Source: Oceanithermus profundus DSM 14977 (lineage in GTDB: Bacteria > Deinococcota > Deinococci > Deinococcales > Marinithermaceae). From it: 64,000 bases of DNA. How positions within the stretch are numbered: the stretch's first letter is position 1; each line of letters starts with the position of its first letter. Positions 1 to 10,490 of this stretch are shown piece by piece. The position numbers were made by a program, and so were the translations under genes. The notes under the pieces were generated by a model, which did no database searches, was not told the origin of the DNA, and was given only the letters and a program-made list of their open reading frames with translations. The stretch lies in NCBI RefSeq assembly GCF_000183745.1, contig NC_014761.1, positions 1,488,001 to 1,552,000 of the forward strand, read 5' to 3'.

Positions 1-139
1 GCTGGCCTTTGCCCGCAGGATCGACGAAGCCCGCCTGCTGCGCGCGCTCGACGCGCTGGCCGAGGCCGAGAAGGCCGCCAAGACGGGGCGCGACCCGGTG
101 CTGGCGCTCGAGCGGGTGCTGATGGCGCTGCGGGGCTGA
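1..139 (+). CDS. holA: DNA polymerase III delta subunit, C-terminal end (partial)
   Basis: Only the last 45 codons are inside the window; the frame begins at base 2 and stops with TGA at 137-139. The peptide is a run of amphipathic helix ending in LALERVLMALRG, which resembles the C-terminal helical domain of HolA, the clamp-loader delta subunit that opens the beta clamp. The tail is short, so the identification rests on similarity of this helix to Thermus-type HolA tails and is tentative. The stop codon overlaps the -35 box of the tldD promoter. Confidence 0.5.
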   Translation, partial: LAFARRIDEARLLRALDALAEAEKAAKTGRDPVLALERVLMALRG

Positions 140-165
140 CCCACGGGTCAGTTTTCGTGTACGAT
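136..165 (+). promoter_or_regulatory. tldD promoter, leaderless type
   Basis: CTGACC at 136-141 and TACGAT at 160-165 are separated by 18 bp. The -10 box ends 6 nt before the ATG at 172, so the transcript would start at or next to the start codon. The -35 overlaps the upstream stop codon. Confidence 0.6.
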
Positions 166-171
166 GGTTCC

Positions 172-1566
172 ATGCTCAGCGAAAGCACGGCCGAACGACT
201 GATCGCCCACGCCCTCGCCCAGGGGGCCGACTTCGCGGAAGTCTACGTGGAGCGCACCAAGAACCGCAACCTGCGCCTGCTCGACCTGGAGGTACAGGAG
301 GCCACCAGCGGCATCGAACGCGGCGCCGGGATCCGCCTCTTCTTCGGAACCCAGGTGGTTTACGCCTACACCAACGACCTCAGCGAGGCCAACCTGCTCG
401 AGGTCACCGACACCCTGGCCCGCCTCAAGGGTGGCGGGGGCCGGGTGGACGCCCGCGGCGCCGGCGGCCTCGACTTCCGCAAGACCGCGCCCGCGGGCCG
501 GCACGCTCCCGAGCGGCCTTTCGAGGCCCGCGATAAGCGCTGGCGCATCGAGCGGCTGGCCGAGGCCGACGCCGCCGCGCGGGTGGGCCCCGAGATCAAG
601 AAGGTGCAGATCTACCTGCTGGAGCGCGACCAGGAGATCCTCGTCGTGAACAGCGAGGGCGTCTGGAACACCGACCGGCGGGTGCGCACCCGCTACATGG
701 TGACGGCCATCGCCGAGAACGAGCAGGGAATGCAGACCGGCTTCGCCGGCCCTGGCCTGAGCGTGGGGCTCGAGCTCTTCGACCTGGAGCCCCCGGCCGA
801 GCACGGCCGCGCCGCCGGCGAGCAGGCGCGGACCCTGCTCGGGGCCAGGCCCGCCCCGGCCGGCCCGATGCCGGTGGTCATCGGCAACGCCTTCGGCGGC
901 GTCATCTTCCACGAGGCGCTGGGCCACCTGCTCGAGACCACCTCGGTCGCCCGCAAGACCAGCGTGCTCACGGACAAGCTGGGCGAGCAGATCGCCAGCA
1001 ACGCGGTCACCTACGTCGACGACGGCACCCTCCCCCACGCCTGGGGTTCGTCGGAGTACGACGACGAGGGCGCCCCCACCGAACGCACCGTCCTCATCGA
1101 GAAGGGCGTACTGAAAAGTTACATGGTGGACCGCTGGGGCAGCCTGATGACCGGCTACCGCCCCACCGGCTCCGGCCGCCGGCAGGACTACACCTTCGCC
1201 CCCACCAGCCGCATGCGCAACACCTTCATCGAAGCGGGCGACGCCTCCATCGAGAGCCTCTTCGAGGGCATCGAGTTCGGCCTCTACGCCAAGAAGATGG
1301 GCGGCGGCCAGGTCAAGCCCGGCTCCGGCGAGTACAACTTCGCGGTACAGGAGGGCTACGTCATCCGAAACGGCCGGGTGGAGGAGCCCGTAAAGGGCGC
1401 GATGCTCGTGGGCAAGGGGCCCGAGAGCATCCAGCGGATCGTGGCGGTGGCGGCGGACCGGAAGAACGCGCCGGGGATGTGCGGTTCCCTCTCGGGCTCC
1501 ATCCCCGTCGAGGTGGGCCAGCCCCACCTGCTCATCAGCGAGATCGTCGTGGGAGGCGAAGGATGA
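172..1566 (+). CDS. tldD: TldD family metalloprotease
   Basis: 464-residue member of the TldD/PmbA family. TldD and TldE form a heterodimeric zinc protease that degrades unfolded peptides and matures some modified peptides. The catalytic HExxxH motif is present (H247-E248...H252 in FHEALGHLLE), which marks this as the active TldD subunit. ATG 172 is chosen over the in-frame GTG at 157 because a -10 box (TACGAT) lies 6 nt upstream of the ATG and would overlap the longer reading frame. The stop overlaps the start of the next gene by 4 nt (ATGA), so the pair is translationally coupled, as expected for a stoichiometric complex. Confidence 0.92.
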   Translation: MLSESTAERLIAHALAQGADFAEVYVERTKNRNLRLLDLEVQEATSGIERGAGIRLFFGTQVVYAYTNDLSEANLLEVTDTLARLKGGGGRVDARGAGGLDFRKTAPAGRHAPERPFEARDKRWRIERLAEADAAARVGPEIKKVQIYLLERDQEILVVNSEGVWNTDRRVRTRYMVTAIAENEQGMQTGFAGPGLSVGLELFDLEPPAEHGRAAGEQARTLLGARPAPAGPMPVVIGNAFGGVIFHEALGHLLETTSVARKTSVLTDKLGEQIASNAVTYVDDGTLPHAWGSSEYDDEGAPTERTVLIEKGVLKSYMVDRWGSLMTGYRPTGSGRRQDYTFAPTSRMRNTFIEAGDASIESLFEGIEFGLYAKKMGGGQVKPGSGEYNFAVQEGYVIRNGRVEEPVKGAMLVGKGPESIQRIVAVAADRKNAPGMCGSLSGSIPVEVGQPHLLISEIVVGGEG

Positions 1567-2876
1567 CCCTGCAAGAAGCGCAAACCTACCTGCTCGAGCG
1601 CGCCCGCGAGCGCGGCGTGGAGCTCGAGGCCCTGGCCACCGGCAGCCGCGAGCTGACGCTGCGCGCCCGGGAGGGCGACCTGGAAGAGATCACCGAGGCC
1701 GAAAGCGCGGGCATCGGGGTGCGCGTCGTCACCGGCGGCAAGACGGGCTACGCCTACACCGAGGAGCTCACCCCCGAAGCCCTGGACTGGGTGCTCGCCG
1801 AGGCGGTGGAGAACGCCGAGCTGCAGGCCGACACCGAAGGCTTCCTTCCCCCCGGCCGCCCCCTCGGCCGTCACGACCTGCTGGGCGAGGGCCTCTCCGC
1901 CCCGGTGGACGAGAAGAAGCGGCTGGCGCTGGCGCTCGAGCGCGAGGTCCAGAAGGACCCGCGGGTGCGGCAGGTGGGCGCGGCCAGCTATAGCGAACGC
2001 GAGTTCCAGACCGAGCTGGCCTCCACCAAGGGAGCCCAGGGCGGTTACCGCAGCGGCTACGCCTACCAGATGGTGAACGCGGTGATGGGCGCGGGCGCGA
2101 GCGTCAAACAGGGGTTCGAGCTCAAGGTGACGCGCGAGATCGCCGCCCTCGACCCCGCCAGCACCGCGCAGGAGTTCCTCCACAAAACCGGCCGGCTGCT
2201 GGGCGCGCGTCCGCTCCCGAGCGGCCGCTACACCGCCTACCTGGAACCCAAGGCCTTCCTGGCGCTGCTCGCGCCCTTCGTCTCGATGTGGAGCGCCAAG
2301 CAGGTGCTCGAGGGCAAGAGCCGCCTCGCGGACAAGCTGGGGCAGCAGGTCGCGAGCGCGGTCTTCACGCTTTACGACGACCCCGACCACCCCGAAGGCC
2401 TGATGAACGCCCCCTTCGACGCCGAGGGCACCCCCACGCGCAAGGTCTACCTGCTGCGTGAGGGCGTGGTCGAGAGCTTCCTGCACAACAGCCAGACCGC
2501 CCGCAAGCTGGGGCACGAGCCCACCGGCCACGCCACCCGCAGCTACAAGGGCGTGCTCGGCGTGGCCCCGCACAACCTCATCGTCGCCCCCGGCGCGGGC
2601 GTGCGGCTCGAGGAGGGCGTGCTCGTGACCGACTTGATGGGCGTGCACGCCGGGGCCAACCCCATCTCGGGCGACTTCTCGCTGCAGGCGCTGGGCCTCA
2701 AGATCGAAGGGGGCGAGGAGGCCTATCCCGTCGAAAACTTCACCATCAGCGGCAACGTCTTCGAGCTGCTCCAGCGCATCGTGGCCGTCGGCCAGGAACT
2801 CGAGTGGAGCGTGATGTTCCTGGTGGGGGCGAGCCCCATGGTCGAGGTCGCCGACGTCGCTTTCGCAGGTGCTTGA
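1563..2876 (+). CDS. tldE: TldE/PmbA family protein, TldD partner
   Basis: 437-residue TldE/PmbA homologue. It shares the TldD fold but lacks the HExxxH motif (the matching segment contains FVSMWSAKQVLEGKSRLADK), as is normal for the non-catalytic subunit. The family role is to complete the protease barrel and help select substrate. The ATG overlaps the tldD stop and is preceded by GGGAGG. No antitoxin or modified-peptide precursor is visible nearby, so the substrate cannot be inferred from context. Confidence 0.88.
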   Translation: MTLQEAQTYLLERARERGVELEALATGSRELTLRAREGDLEEITEAESAGIGVRVVTGGKTGYAYTEELTPEALDWVLAEAVENAELQADTEGFLPPGRPLGRHDLLGEGLSAPVDEKKRLALALEREVQKDPRVRQVGAASYSEREFQTELASTKGAQGGYRSGYAYQMVNAVMGAGASVKQGFELKVTREIAALDPASTAQEFLHKTGRLLGARPLPSGRYTAYLEPKAFLALLAPFVSMWSAKQVLEGKSRLADKLGQQVASAVFTLYDDPDHPEGLMNAPFDAEGTPTRKVYLLREGVVESFLHNSQTARKLGHEPTGHATRSYKGVLGVAPHNLIVAPGAGVRLEEGVLVTDLMGVHAGANPISGDFSLQALGLKIEGGEEAYPVENFTISGNVFELLQRIVAVGQELEWSVMFLVGASPMVEVADVAFAGA

Positions 2877-2956
2877 ACGAGGATTTGAATCGGCGTACGG
2901 GGCCTTGACCGGGAAGGCAAATCTCTAGATCCCCCAGTTCCCAAAGTCCCCACCCG

Positions 2957-2976
2957 GCCCTCCCCTCGGGGAGGGC
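2957..2976. repeat. CTCCC/GGGAG palindrome, REP-like
   Basis: An 8-bp stem (GCCCTCCC / GGGAGGGC) with a CTCG loop lies between tldE and the dipeptidase. Very similar palindromes occur at 32976-32996, 33128-33143 and 33289-33306. It may also serve as a terminator for tldDE, because a T-rich stretch (CTTCTTGTT) follows. Confidence 0.6.
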
Positions 2977-3025
2977 TTCTTGTTGCGCCGCAACCAAACC
3001 GAAGGCTCTTGTTGCGGCGAAAAAC

Positions 3026-3072
3026 CACGAGCTACAAGCTACGAGCCACAGGCCGATTCCCACAGGCCATTT
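3026..3072. repeat. Imperfect heptad repeat (GCTACRA / GCCACAG type)
   Basis: Seven-base units such as ACGAGCT, ACAAGCT, ACGAGCC and ACAGGCC follow each other. A reverse-complement version lies at 32598-32632 in another repeat-filled gap. Confidence 0.5.
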
Positions 3073-3092
3073 CCTGCGAACCCTCCTTGCCG

Positions 3093-3121
3093 TTGGAACG
3101 ACGGGCTTCCTGCCGTACCAT
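3093..3121 (+). promoter_or_regulatory. Dipeptidase promoter that decides the start codon
   Basis: TTGGAA (3093-3098), a 17-bp spacer, then TACCAT (3116-3121). The -10 box covers the ATG at 3120, so that ATG cannot be the start of a transcript made here. GTG 3129 lies 7 nt downstream. Confidence 0.65.
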
Positions 3122-3128
3122 GGATGGC

Positions 3129-4151
3129 GTGAAACCCCCAAAGCCTCCCCTCGTGGACGCGCACCTCGACCTCGCCCACAACGTGCTCGACATGGGGCTC
3201 GACCTGACCCTGCCGCTCGTGGAGCTGAGGCGGCGGCGCACGGAGGGCGACGTGCCCACGGTCACGCTGCCGGCGCTGGAGGAGGCGGGCGCCGCGCTCG
3301 TCTTCGCCACCCTCTTCGCCAGCCCCTACCACCCCGAGCACAACCCCGAAGGCTACCGCACCCCGGACGAAGCCCACGCCTGGGCCCTGCGCCAGCTCGA
3401 GCTCTACCGCCGCTGGGCGGACGAGGGCCGGATTCGGCTCGTCACCGACCGGGCCGGCCTCGAAGCCCACCTGAGGGCCTGGGAGGAAGACGGCGTGGTC
3501 GGCGCAATCGTCCTGATGGAGGGCGCCGACCCCATCCGCACCCCGGACGAGCTGAACTTCTGGGCCGACGCCGGGGTGCGGCTGGTGGGGCCCGCCTGGA
3601 TCGGCAACCGCTACGCCGGCGGCAGCTGGTACGGCACCGGCGGCCTCACCGAGCTGGGCCGCGAGCTGATGGCGGCCCTGCAGGACGAACCGCGGGTGGC
3701 CCTCGACGCGAGCCACCTCTCGGAACGCTCTTTCTGGGAGGCGGTCGAGCGCTACGAGGGCCCGATGCTGGCCAGCCACTCCAACGCGCGCCGCTACGTG
3801 GACCACGAACGCCACCTCACCGACGCCATGATCCGCGCGATCGGCGAGCGCGGCGGGGTGATCGGCACCGTCTTCTACAACGCCTTCCTGCAGGAAGGCT
3901 GGAAGCGGGGCGAGCCGCGACCGGGGCTCGAGGCCGCGCGGCGCCACATGGCGCACGTCGCCGGCCTGATCGGCTGGGACCGCGTGGGCATCGGCTCCGA
4001 CTTCGACGGGGGTTTCGGCGCCCGCGAGCTTCCCGAGCCGCTCGACCGCCCCGCCGACCTGCGGCGGTTGGGGGATCTGCTGCCCGCGGGCGTCTTCCCC
4101 GGCGTCCTCGGCGAGAACTGGCTTCGCTGGCTGCGCAGCTGGCTGCCCTGA
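3129..4151 (+). CDS. Membrane dipeptidase (peptidase M19 family)
   Basis: 340-residue zinc dipeptidase of the renal dipeptidase (M19) family, which hydrolyses dipeptides. Binuclear-metal ligands are visible in order: HLD near the N-terminus (DAHLDLAHN), the bridging Glu in LMEGADP, His in LDASHLSERS and in LASHSNARRY, and Asp in GIGSDFDGG. There is no signal peptide, so it is probably cytoplasmic. The start is set at GTG 3129 because the upstream ATG 3120 lies inside the -10 box. It stands alone between the tldDE pair and a secreted protein. Confidence 0.88.
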   Translation: MKPPKPPLVDAHLDLAHNVLDMGLDLTLPLVELRRRRTEGDVPTVTLPALEEAGAALVFATLFASPYHPEHNPEGYRTPDEAHAWALRQLELYRRWADEGRIRLVTDRAGLEAHLRAWEEDGVVGAIVLMEGADPIRTPDELNFWADAGVRLVGPAWIGNRYAGGSWYGTGGLTELGRELMAALQDEPRVALDASHLSERSFWEAVERYEGPMLASHSNARRYVDHERHLTDAMIRAIGERGGVIGTVFYNAFLQEGWKRGEPRPGLEAARRHMAHVAGLIGWDRVGIGSDFDGGFGARELPEPLDRPADLRRLGDLLPAGVFPGVLGENWLRWLRSWLP

Positions 4152-4186
4152 CAGCCGCTTCTCATGCACAGGGGCTAGCCTGCGGT

Positions 4187-4660
4187 ATGCGTTCCGCTTT
4201 CTGGTGGCTGCTGCTCGCGGCCTCGGCCCTGGCCACCTCCTCGGGCAAAAGCCCCGCCCCCGCACCGGCGCGGCCCCTCGCGGCCCAGGTGCTGGACGTC
4301 AAGGTCGACGGGCGCGCGGGCGCCTACACCTTCGCGGTTCGGGTGCAGAGCCCCGACACCGGCTGCGAACGTTACGCCGACTGGTGGGAAGTGGTCACCC
4401 CCGACGGGTCGAAGCTGCTCTACCGCCGCGTGTTGCTGCACGCCCACACCCGCGAGCAACCCTTCACGCGCTCGGGCGGACCGGTGCTGATCGATCCCGA
4501 CACCGAGGTGGTGGTGCGGGTGCACGTCAAACCCCTCGGCTACGCCGCGAACGCCCTGAAGGGCAGCGTGGCGACCGGGTTCGAACCGGTCGTTCTGCCG
4601 CAGGGTTTCGGCGCAAAGCTGGCGGAGTCCGGGCCCCTGCCCACCTCCTGCTGGTTCTGA
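4187..4660 (+). CDS. Secreted protein of unknown function
   Basis: 157 residues. The N-terminus MRSAFWWLLLAASALA is a signal peptide; the mature part begins with a Pro/Ala-rich linker. The remainder has alternating beta-type segments, a CERYADWWEVV motif and a C-terminal TSCWF. Two cysteines, one in each of these motifs, could form a disulfide. I recognise no enzyme motif. A possible -10 box (TAGCCT, 4176-4181) lies 5 nt before the ATG, which again suggests leaderless expression. It converges on atpD across a strong hairpin. Confidence 0.75.
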   Translation: MRSAFWWLLLAASALATSSGKSPAPAPARPLAAQVLDVKVDGRAGAYTFAVRVQSPDTGCERYADWWEVVTPDGSKLLYRRVLLHAHTREQPFTRSGGPVLIDPDTEVVVRVHVKPLGYAANALKGSVATGFEPVVLPQGFGAKLAESGPLPTSCWF

Positions 4661-4675
4661 GGGCGGCAAGGCGAA

Positions 4676-4696
4676 CGGGGCCCCATTGGGGCCCCG
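4676..4696. terminator. Bidirectional hairpin between convergent genes
   Basis: A perfect 9-bp stem (CGGGGCCCC / GGGGCCCCG) with an ATT loop sits in the 60-bp gap between the secreted-protein gene and the end of the ATPase operon. No T-run follows on either strand. Confidence 0.7.
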
Positions 4697-4720
4697 CGGC
4701 AAGGCAAACGGGAAACGGGT

Positions 4721-5356
4721 TCAGGCCGTGGCGGGCTGCTTCTCTTCCTTCTCGCTCTTGGCCTTGATGCGCTTGAGGCGGAAGGTGTCCTCGCGCTCGC
4801 GCTGCTCGAGGACCAGCTTGATGAAGCGCATCTGGTGCAGCACGCCGGGAATCACCACCTGCTCCAGCGCGTTGACGCGGCGGGTGGTCTTCTTGATCTC
4901 CTCGCCGATGCGGCGCAGCCGGGTCTCGGTGTTGGCCACCTCGACGAGCGCCTGAGCGAAGCGGCGGAAGGCCTCCTGCGCCTTCAGGGTCTGCCCACCC
5001 GTGGCGATGGGGCTCGCCGCCGCGCCCTCGGGCCAGTCCACGTTCAGCTTGGGCACCTTGGTGCCCCAGACGTTCTCGACCTCGGCCTCCACGCTGCCCA
5101 GCACGGGCATGCCCAGGGCCAGCGCGTCCACGGCTTCGGGACCGTCGAAGGCCTTGGCCAGGAAGAGGGCGAAGTAGGCGTCCTTGGCCGCGTCCTCGAG
5201 CCGCTTGCGCGCCTCGAGCGTCTCGTGCACCAGCGCGAAGAACTCCCCCACCAGCGCGTCGCGCTTCTTCTTGAGCAGGTCCACCCCCTTGCTGGCCAGC
5301 TGCAGCTGGCTGCGTTTTTGCAAGAGGGTCATCCGGGTGGGGCTGATCTGTTCCAT
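4721..5356 (-). CDS. atpD: V/A-type ATPase subunit D (central rotor shaft)
   Basis: 211 residues. Long N- and C-terminal helices (MEQISPTRMTLLQKRSQ at the start) form the coiled-coil shaft that turns inside the A3B3 hexamer. The length matches the family. It is the last gene of the operon, 12 nt after atpB, with a GGGAGG ribosome-binding site. The C-terminus is rich in Lys and Glu. The hairpin at 4676-4696 follows. Confidence 0.93.
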   Translation of the reverse strand: MEQISPTRMTLLQKRSQLQLASKGVDLLKKKRDALVGEFFALVHETLEARKRLEDAAKDAYFALFLAKAFDGPEAVDALALGMPVLGSVEAEVENVWGTKVPKLNVDWPEGAAASPIATGGQTLKAQEAFRRFAQALVEVANTETRLRRIGEEIKKTTRRVNALEQVVIPGVLHQMRFIKLVLEQREREDTFRLKRIKAKSEKEEKQPATA

Positions 5357-5368
5357 GACGCCTCCCGG

Positions 5369-6772
5369 CTAGACCTGGCCCCAGATCTCTTCGAGCTTGG
5401 CGCCGTAGTACTTGCCGATGTGGTCGCGCGAGATGCGCTTCAGCTCGGACTGCGGCAGCGTCGAAAGCAGGGCCCAGGCCAGGTCGAGCGACTGCTCGAG
5501 GGTGCGGTTCGCCGAGCCCTGGTTGATGAAGTACTTCTCGAACTGGTCGGCGAACTCGAGGTACTTGCGGTCGTTCTCGGTGAGCGCGTCCTCACCGATG
5601 ATGGCCACCAGCTTGCGGATGTCCACGCCGTTGGAGTAGGCGGCGTAGAGCTGGTCGGCCACCTGCTTGTGGTCGTCGCGGGTCTTCCCCTTGCCGATGG
5701 CGTTGTTCATCAGCCGCGAGAGCGAGGGCAGGGGGTCGATGGGCGGGTAGAGGTTCTTGCGGTGCAGCTCGCGCGACAGCTGGATCTGACCCTCGGTGAT
5801 GTACCCCGTCAGGTCGGGCACCGGGTGGGTGCGGTCGTCGTCGGGCATCGAGAGGATGGGCAGCTGGGTCACCGAACCGCTCTTGCCCTCGATCACGCCG
5901 GCACGCTCGTAGATCGTCGCCAGGTCGGTGTACATGTAGCCCGGGTAGCCGCGGCGACCGGGAATCTCCTCACGCGACGCGGCGACCTCGCGCAGCGCGT
6001 CACAGTAGTTGAGCATGTCGGTAAGGATGACCAGCACGTGGTAGTCGTGCTCGAAGGCCAGGTACTCGGCCACCGTGAGCGCCATGCGCGGGGTGAGGAT
6101 GCGCTCGATCGTGGGGTCGTCGGCCTTGTTGAGGAAGAGCACGCTGCGCGCGAGCGCCCCGGTGCGCTCGAACTCGTTCACGAAGAAGGAAAGCTCGCGC
6201 TGGGTGATCCCCATGGCGGCGAAGACCACGGCGAACTGCACGTCCTCACCGGGCACCGTCGCCTGGCGGGCAATCTGAGCGGCCAGCTCGTTGGCCGGCA
6301 GACCCGAGCCCGAGAAGATGGGCAGCTTCTGCCCGCGCACCATCGTGTTCATCACGTCGATGGTCGAGATGCCCGTCTGGATGAACTCCTCGGGCTTGCG
6401 GCGGGCCACCGGGTTGATGGGCTTACCGATGATCGGCTCGCGCTTCTCGGGAGTGATCGGGGGCAGGCCGTCGATCGGCTTGCCGATGCCGTTGAAGCGG
6501 CGGCCCAGCATCTCCGGGCTCACGCCCAGGCGCGCCACGTCCTCGACCAGGCTGACCGTGGTGGTGGCCAGGTCCAGACCGGTGGTCTCCTCGAACACCT
6601 GGATGACCGCGTACTCCTCGGAGACCTCGATGACCTGACCGCCGCGCACGCGCCCGGAACCGTCCTTGATCTCGACGATGGCGCCGTAGGCCAGGTCGCT
6701 GGCGTTCTCCACGAAGAGCAGCGGCCCCGAGATGTAGGTGAGGGAGGTGTACTCTTTCTTGAACAGATCCAT
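5369..6772 (-). CDS. atpB: V/A-type ATPase subunit B (non-catalytic)
   Basis: 467 residues, the regulatory B subunit that alternates with A in the V1 hexamer. There is no intact P-loop (the matching segment is [14 protein letters not shown]), as is normal for B. The conserved [12 protein letters not shown] and [13 protein letters not shown] segments are present. A GGGAG-type ribosome-binding site precedes the ATG. It lies 12 nt after atpA. Confidence 0.96.
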   Translation of the reverse strand: MDLFKKEYTSLTYISGPLLFVENASDLAYGAIVEIKDGSGRVRGGQVIEVSEEYAVIQVFEETTGLDLATTTVSLVEDVARLGVSPEMLGRRFNGIGKPIDGLPPITPEKREPIIGKPINPVARRKPEEFIQTGISTIDVMNTMVRGQKLPIFSGSGLPANELAAQIARQATVPGEDVQFAVVFAAMGITQRELSFFVNEFERTGALARSVLFLNKADDPTIERILTPRMALTVAEYLAFEHDYHVLVILTDMLNYCDALREVAASREEIPGRRGYPGYMYTDLATIYERAGVIEGKSGSVTQLPILSMPDDDRTHPVPDLTGYITEGQIQLSRELHRKNLYPPIDPLPSLSRLMNNAIGKGKTRDDHKQVADQLYAAYSNGVDIRKLVAIIGEDALTENDRKYLEFADQFEKYFINQGSANRTLEQSLDLAWALLSTLPQSELKRISRDHIGKYYGAKLEEIWGQV

Positions 6773-6784
6773 GGTTCTTCTCCC

Positions 6785-8521
<1,737 letters not shown>

Positions 8522-8540
8522 TCCCGTTTGCCTCCTTGCG

Positions 8541-8867
8541 CTAAAGCTTGATGTCGTAGCCGATCGTCGACTTCACCAGCCGCCGCATGTACTCGGTGGC
8601 GTCTTCCTCGCCGGCCGCGAAGGCCTGCGCCAGCGAGGTAAAGGGAAGCAGGACCGGCAGGTCGCGCCCCCGCATCACCCGCTCCACCGCCTCGTAGGGC
8701 TCGGGCAGGAGCCCTTCGTCCACGGCGATCAGGGCGAACTCGTCGCTCTCGACCATCTCGGCCAGACGCTCGGTGGCCTCGGCTTCGTCCCGGGCGGTCG
8801 TCACTTCGAGGCCGCCCAGGCGGAATCCGGTGGCCGTTTCGGGATCGGTGAGCACGGCGATCTTCAC
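8541..8867 (-). CDS. atpF: V/A-type ATPase subunit F
   Basis: 108 residues. The N-terminus [19 protein letters not shown] is typical of subunit F, a Rossmann-like domain that docks on the D shaft and modulates coupling. The start is GTG 8867, which overlaps the atpC stop (GTGA, 8864-8867), so the two are translationally coupled. Longer in-frame starts upstream are inside atpC and lack a ribosome-binding site. Confidence 0.9.
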   Translation of the reverse strand: MKIAVLTDPETATGFRLGGLEVTTARDEAEATERLAEMVESDEFALIAVDEGLLPEPYEAVERVMRGRDLPVLLPFTSLAQAFAAGEEDATEYMRRLVKSTIGYDIKL

Positions 8868-9847
8868 GAGCAGAACACCTCCCGCTCCACGGCCTCGACC
8901 GGCAGGCGGTAGTAGGCGCGGCGCGCGATCAGGCGCAGGCGGGCCGCCTCCCACTCCATGGCGCGGACGAACGCGGTCACCAGACCGGCGCCCTCCGCGT
9001 CGAAGGCACCGCGCCCGGCGCGTTCGAGCAGCAGGCAGCGCAGCGCGTGCTCGAGCTCGCCCAGGTCTCGCGCGGCCGCCAGCGGCTCGAGCGGCGTACC
9101 CGCGAGCTCGTCCACGGCGGCGACCTCACCGCCCGCGATGCGGGTGAACAGCGCCTCGCTGACGTGGCGCCCGCCCTTGACGAAGTAGGCGTCGGCGTCG
9201 GCCACGCCCCCCCGCTGCGCCAGCTTGAAGGCGGTGGAGAGGTTGACGCCGTCGATCTCGTAGGCCAGGTAGTCCTGCAGGAAGGCATCGTCGATCCTTC
9301 CCGCCAGCTTGCGCAGCCCTTCGAAGTAGGCCCGGTCCAGGGCGACCTCGATCTGCTCCGCCTCCCCACCGGCGGCCACGGCCTCGCGCAACGCCGCCGA
9401 GAGCGGGTGGCCGGGCAGGACCAGGGCCTGCACCACGCCCGCCGCGTCCGGCGCCTCGATCATCGCCTGCAACACGGCCTCGGGCAGGGTGCCGCCGACC
9501 AGGTTGGCACGGATCTCCTCGGCCGAGAGGCCCACCTCCTTGGCGCGCAGGATCGTCTTGATGTTCGCCAGGTCGGCGCGCGAGAGCAGCATGACGACGG
9601 CCTCGCGGGTCTCGCCGCCCACCAGCTCGGGCAGCGAGCCCACGACCTGCCGCAGGCGCGCGGCGACGGCGCGGTCGACCGCGCCCAGGTCCTCGCCGGT
9701 CAGGTGCTCGGCGTAGGGGGTCTCGCCCAACGCGCCGACGAAGTCGTCGAAGTTCAGGTTCAGGGCTTCCTGGAAGAAGCCCTCGGGCAGGAGGCTCGAG
9801 CGGCGGACGCGCACGCGCGCGTTCAGGTATCCAAAGTCGTCCGTCAC
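8864..9847 (-). CDS. atpC: V/A-type ATPase subunit C (rotor-ring adaptor)
   Basis: 327 residues, close to the Thermus C subunit in length. It is an all-helical, funnel-shaped protein that joins the D-F shaft to the K ring. The GTG start at 9847 (reading TDDFGYLNARVR) has an AGGAGGT site 6 nt upstream and follows the atpE stop by 10 nt. Three repeated helical blocks can be followed through the sequence, for example AVVMLLSRADLANIKTILRA. Confidence 0.9.
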   Translation of the reverse strand: MTDDFGYLNARVRVRRSSLLPEGFFQEALNLNFDDFVGALGETPYAEHLTGEDLGAVDRAVAARLRQVVGSLPELVGGETREAVVMLLSRADLANIKTILRAKEVGLSAEEIRANLVGGTLPEAVLQAMIEAPDAAGVVQALVLPGHPLSAALREAVAAGGEAEQIEVALDRAYFEGLRKLAGRIDDAFLQDYLAYEIDGVNLSTAFKLAQRGGVADADAYFVKGGRHVSEALFTRIAGGEVAAVDELAGTPLEPLAAARDLGELEHALRCLLLERAGRGAFDAEGAGLVTAFVRAMEWEAARLRLIARRAYYRLPVEAVEREVFCS

Positions 9848-9857
9848 CGGGACCTCC

Positions 9858-10424
9858 TCATGCCCACAGAACCTGCGAGACCTTGGCGGAAAGAACCTCC
9901 CACGCGCGCTCCAGCCGGTCGGGCAGCGTGTTCGCCACCCGGGTCTTGCCGCCCTTGGCCACGGCCACGACGCCCAGGCGCACGGCGTCGTCGGCCTGCA
10001 CCGCCAGCCCCTTGCCCTCGGCCCAGCCCTTGAGCCGGGGGACGTCGTCGGGGTGGACGACGATGGCCTCGGCCTCGCCCACCGCGGCCACGGCCTCCTC
10101 GGCCAGGCGCTCGAGCAGCGTCGGGTACTCCGGGTTCTGGGGGAGCTCTTCGAGGCGGCCCTGCACCTCACGGTAGATCGTGGCGATGACCTCACCCTTG
10201 GCCTCGACGCGGGCCGTGGTGACCGCCAGCTCCGCCGCGCTCTCGGCGCGGTGCAGCTCGGCCTGTTTGCGCGTCTCGAGCTTGCGCTGCTGCGCCGCTA
10301 CCAGCGCCTCGGCCTTCTCCTTGGCCTCGGCGACGATCGCCGCCGCCTCTTCCTCGGCCTTGGCCATCAGCTGCTGGATCTCGGCCAGCACCTCCTCCTG
10401 GAGGATCGTTTCTAGTTTAGACAT
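9858..10424 (-). CDS. atpE: V/A-type ATPase subunit E (peripheral stalk)
   Basis: 188 residues. The N-terminal two-thirds is a Glu/Ala/Lys-rich coiled coil (EEVLAEIQQLMAKAEEEAAA) and the C-terminal part is a globular cap, the standard layout of stator subunit E, which pairs with subunit G. A GGGAGG ribosome-binding site precedes the ATG. A long hairpin separates it from atpK upstream. Confidence 0.93.
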   Translation of the reverse strand: MSKLETILQEEVLAEIQQLMAKAEEEAAAIVAEAKEKAEALVAAQQRKLETRKQAELHRAESAAELAVTTARVEAKGEVIATIYREVQGRLEELPQNPEYPTLLERLAEEAVAAVGEAEAIVVHPDDVPRLKGWAEGKGLAVQADDAVRLGVVAVAKGGKTRVANTLPDRLERAWEVLSAKVSQVLWA

Positions 10425-10443
10425 GCACCGCCTCCCGTGACGG

Positions 10444-10474
10444 TTCGCCCGACGCCGCGTGCGGCGCGGGCGAA
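10444..10474 (-). promoter_or_regulatory. Intercistronic hairpin between atpK and atpE
   Basis: On the transcribed strand, outer arms of 8 bp (TTCGCCCG / CGGGCGAA) enclose an inner 5-bp stem (CGCCG / CGGCG) with one unpaired base. No U-run follows. It may protect or separate the message for the ring subunit, which is needed in many copies, from the downstream single- or few-copy subunits. Confidence 0.55.
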
Positions 10475-10490
10475 GCCGTTATGCACCGCT

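Noticed and set aside
10444-10474. Intrinsic terminator inside the ATPase operon
   Set aside because: No U-run follows and five more essential subunit genes lie downstream.
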